NCBI RefSeq assembly: GCF_003990045.1
Contig: NZ_RZGZ01000002.1
Coordinates: 1,240,001 to 1,304,000 of the forward strand
Length of the DNA stretch: 64,000 nucleotides
DNA from: Labedella endophytica
GTDB lineage: Bacteria; Actinomycetota; Actinomycetes; Actinomycetales; Microbacteriaceae
Direction of reading: 5' to 3'
Shown: positions 62,315-64,000 of the stretch, piece by piece
Position numbering within the stretch: position 1 is the stretch's first letter
Layout: every line of letters begins with the position of its first letter
Program-made: the position numbers and the translations under genes
Notes under the pieces: model-generated
Seen by the model: the letters and a program-made list of their open reading frames with translations, nothing else
Told to the model about the DNA's origin: nothing
Database searches by the model: none

Positions 62315-62860
62315 TCAGGCGGTGCGGGTGCCCTCGTTGTGCTCGGCGAGCCACCACGTCTTGCCGTCGTCGTCGGAGACGAAGCTCTCCCACGTGTACG
62401 ACGACTCCGTGATGAGCGAGAAGTTCCAGCGGATCGCCTTTCCGTCGTTACGCGTGCCGTCCTGACGGATGCCGTCCTTGCGGTGCCCCGTCGCGAGGAG
62501 GTTGCAGTACTCCCCCCGCGCCGGCTCCATATAGGAGACGCGCCACAGCCCGATGTCGGCGTCGTAGACGCGGATCGCGGTGCCGATCGTGACGGGTCCG
62601 GCGGGCGACCGGCGCACGGACACGTCCTGCACGGCGCGGCCGTCGAGGATGAATGCGACGTGCCAGGAGAACGCGTCCTCGACCCACTCGCCCGAGCGTT
62701 CGTCGAGCCGGCGTGCCGTGACGTCCCACGACCCCACGAGGCGCCCGAAGCGGGCGAGCCGCCGTTGGTGCAGGGCGGCCGGACCGGCGGAGATGAGCGC
62801 GTCGGCGAAGCGGTCGCGCGCGGAGGCGGAGGATTCGGGCGTTTCGTGCGCGTCGGTCAT
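62315..62860 (-). CDS. DUF1579-like / lipocalin-type protein
   Basis: 181 residues from ATG 62860 (AGAAGGGG 8 bases upstream). A beta-barrel pattern with LVGSWDVTARRLDE, FSWHVAFILDGRAVQDV, TAIRVYDADIGLWRVSYMEP and YTWESFVSDDDGKTWWLAEH. It resembles DUF1579 and related heme/lipid-binding barrel proteins; no enzymatic residues identified. Converges on the SDR gene. Confidence 0.75.
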   Translation of the reverse strand: MTDAHETPESSASARDRFADALISAGPAALHQRRLARFGRLVGSWDVTARRLDERSGEWVEDAFSWHVAFILDGRAVQDVSVRRSPAGPVTIGTAIRVYDADIGLWRVSYMEPARGEYCNLLATGHRKDGIRQDGTRNDGKAIRWNFSLITESSYTWESFVSDDDGKTWWLAEHNEGTRTA

Positions 62861-63024
62861 GGCGGCACCCCTTCTGGCGGAATCGCGGAGACGTCCACCG
62901 GCCACCGTCGCCGATGGGGTCGGGATCAGGGTACCGGGCGCACGTGACGGCGCGCCCATACCGGCCACCGCTTCGTCGTCAATCCGTTCCTCCACGGCGA
63001 CCCGGCATGGGATGATCTTCGGCG

Positions 63025-64000
63025 ATGTCCTCACCACCCCCCACGAATCCCCTGCCCATCCAGAGGGATGCCACTCCGCACTCGCGACTCGTCGCGTCGC
63101 GGACGGCCCTGCGCCGGATGCTGCGGCCCGCCCGGTTGATCCTCGCCGGGAAGACGGCGCTCGCGGGCACGATCGCCTGGTACGTGGGGCACCTCCTCCC
63201 CGGGCAGGCCGCTGATTTCGCCTACTACGCGCCCCTCGGTTCGCTCATCGCGATGGCACCGACCCTCATGGACTCACTGCGCTCGAGCCTGCAGACCGTC
63301 GTGGCGCTCGCGATGGGAGTGGGGATCGCCTGGGTCCTCATCTTCTCGGGGGCACCCGGATGGGCCATCGTGCCGGTGGCGCTCGCCATCGGGACCGTGC
63401 TCGCGGGACTGCCCATCCTCGGCACGAGCCGCGACTACGTGCCCATCGCCGCTTTCATCGTGCTCATCATCGGCGGGACGAACGCCGACGACTTCTCCAC
63501 CGGCTACATCCTGCAGATGGCCCTCGGCATGGTCATCGGTGTCGCGGTGAACCTGCTCGTGGCTCCGCCGCTGCCCACCGATGACGCCTCGGCCGCCCTC
63601 TCGACGCTTCGACAGACGGGCGTCCGGACCCTCGACGCGATGGCCGACGCTCTCGGTGCCGGCAACCGCGAGTCAGGGTGGGTGGAGGAGCTCGCCACCT
63701 ACGAGTCGCGGCTCGCGGATGCGGCGACGGCGGTCCGGACGGCCAGGGAGAGCGCTCGAGTGAATCCGCGCGCCCGGTGGAATCCCCACGATGTGGACCA
63801 GGACCTCGAAGACGTGGCCTCGCTTCGCCGAGCCCGTGTGCATCTCTCGGCACTCGGCGCGATCCTGCGCGGGAGCGAGCACGAGCAGCCACTCGCAGCC
63901 GTCGTCGACGACGAGGGCCGGGACGTGGCCGCCCGTCTCCTCACCGCGCTCGCTCGCGGCATGGAGGGCTGGGACGACCGGCGAAGCGGAACGGACGGCG
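63025..64000 (+). CDS. FUSC/aromatic-acid-exporter-like membrane protein, truncated at window end
   Basis: At least 325 residues, open to the window edge; reading frame from ATG 63025. Hydrophobic segments (LAGTIAWYVGHLLPGQA, YYAPLGSLIAMAPTLMDSLR, VALAMGVGIAWVLIFSGAPG, VPVALAIGTVLAGLPILGTS) give the FUSC-type membrane half, followed by a soluble region with helices (SRLADAATAVRTARESARVN). The family exports aromatic acids or similar compounds. GATGAT 8 bases before the ATG may be a leaderless -10 box. Confidence 0.8.
   Translation, partial: MSSPPPTNPLPIQRDATPHSRLVASRTALRRMLRPARLILAGKTALAGTIAWYVGHLLPGQAADFAYYAPLGSLIAMAPTLMDSLRSSLQTVVALAMGVGIAWVLIFSGAPGWAIVPVALAIGTVLAGLPILGTSRDYVPIAAFIVLIIGGTNADDFSTGYILQMALGMVIGVAVNLLVAPPLPTDDASAALSTLRQTGVRTLDAMADALGAGNRESGWVEELATYESRLADAATAVRTARESARVNPRARWNPHDVDQDLEDVASLRRARVHLSALGAILRGSEHEQPLAAVVDDEGRDVAARLLTALARGMEGWDDRRSGTDG

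Overview
The window is a 64 kb chromosomal stretch from a high-GC actinobacterium, most likely a member of the Microbacteriaceae. The evidence is the very high GC at third codon positions, frequent GTG starts, many 4-base ATGA/GTGA gene overlaps, TAnnnT -10 boxes placed 6-7 bases before start codons (leaderless genes), a dnaK-grpE-dnaJ-hspR operon with HAIR operators, and a crtE-B-I-Ye-Yf-Eb C50-carotenoid cluster. I see no rRNA, tRNA, insertion sequence, prophage or CRISPR array.

Layout. 1-5.6 kb: tail of a GH4 glycosidase, the heat-shock operon (minus strand) and a TM2 membrane protein. 5.7-12 kb: an MFS transporter, a FadR-type regulator, and a small sugar locus (transaldolase-like aldolase, SorC regulator, ribokinase, RbsD, HutC-type regulator). 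12-16 kb: an asymmetric heterodimeric ABC exporter. 16-19.4 kb: an OpuC/OsmF-type osmoprotectant importer. 19.5-20.7 kb: small membrane and hypothetical proteins. 20.8-26.5 kb: a tightly coupled six-gene sugar or sugar-acid operon (cupin isomerase, FGGY kinase, 2-hydroxyacid dehydrogenase, KDPG-type aldolase, shikimate-dehydrogenase-like protein, phosphotriesterase-like lactonase) whose exact substrate I cannot name. 27-32.7 kb: a DUF2087 protein, a ribose-type ABC importer on the minus strand, and a divergent ketose 3-epimerase-like protein. 32.7-37.5 kb: an L-fucose-type non-phosphorylating pathway (FucU mutarotase, aldo/keto reductase, L-fuconate dehydratase, FAH-family hydrolase, SDR). 37.6-42 kb: a MOSC/ferredoxin-reductase fusion and a NarL-type two-component pair. 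42-51 kb: a beta-glucoside locus with GH1 beta-glucosidase, alpha/beta hydrolase, an Opp/Dpp-type importer and a LacI regulator. 51-56 kb: the carotenoid operon. 56-59.4 kb: DUF4397 surface protein, class F sortase, SigK-like ECF sigma factor and RskA-like anti-sigma factor. 59.4-64 kb: idi, an exo/endonuclease/phosphatase-family protein, a DUF2238-like membrane protein, an SDR, a DUF1579-like protein and a truncated FUSC-type exporter.

How the parts connect. A TGTA-NN-TACA element precedes the cupin operon, the solute-binding protein gene, and (in degenerate double form) the divergent ATPase/epimerase promoters. It suggests that importer, epimerase and six-gene operon form one regulon. The carotenoid operon and idi supply and use the same C5 isoprenoid units. 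The DUF4397-sortase-sigma-anti-sigma operon looks like a self-regulated surface module between them.

The most unusual non-coding signal is a set of long, near-perfect hairpins in intergenic gaps. They fall into families (CCCCTGAAAAC type, three copies; GGCGCC type, four hairpin units at three loci; GATGGTGCGCGTC type, two copies) whose stem positions differ between copies but remain complementary within each copy.
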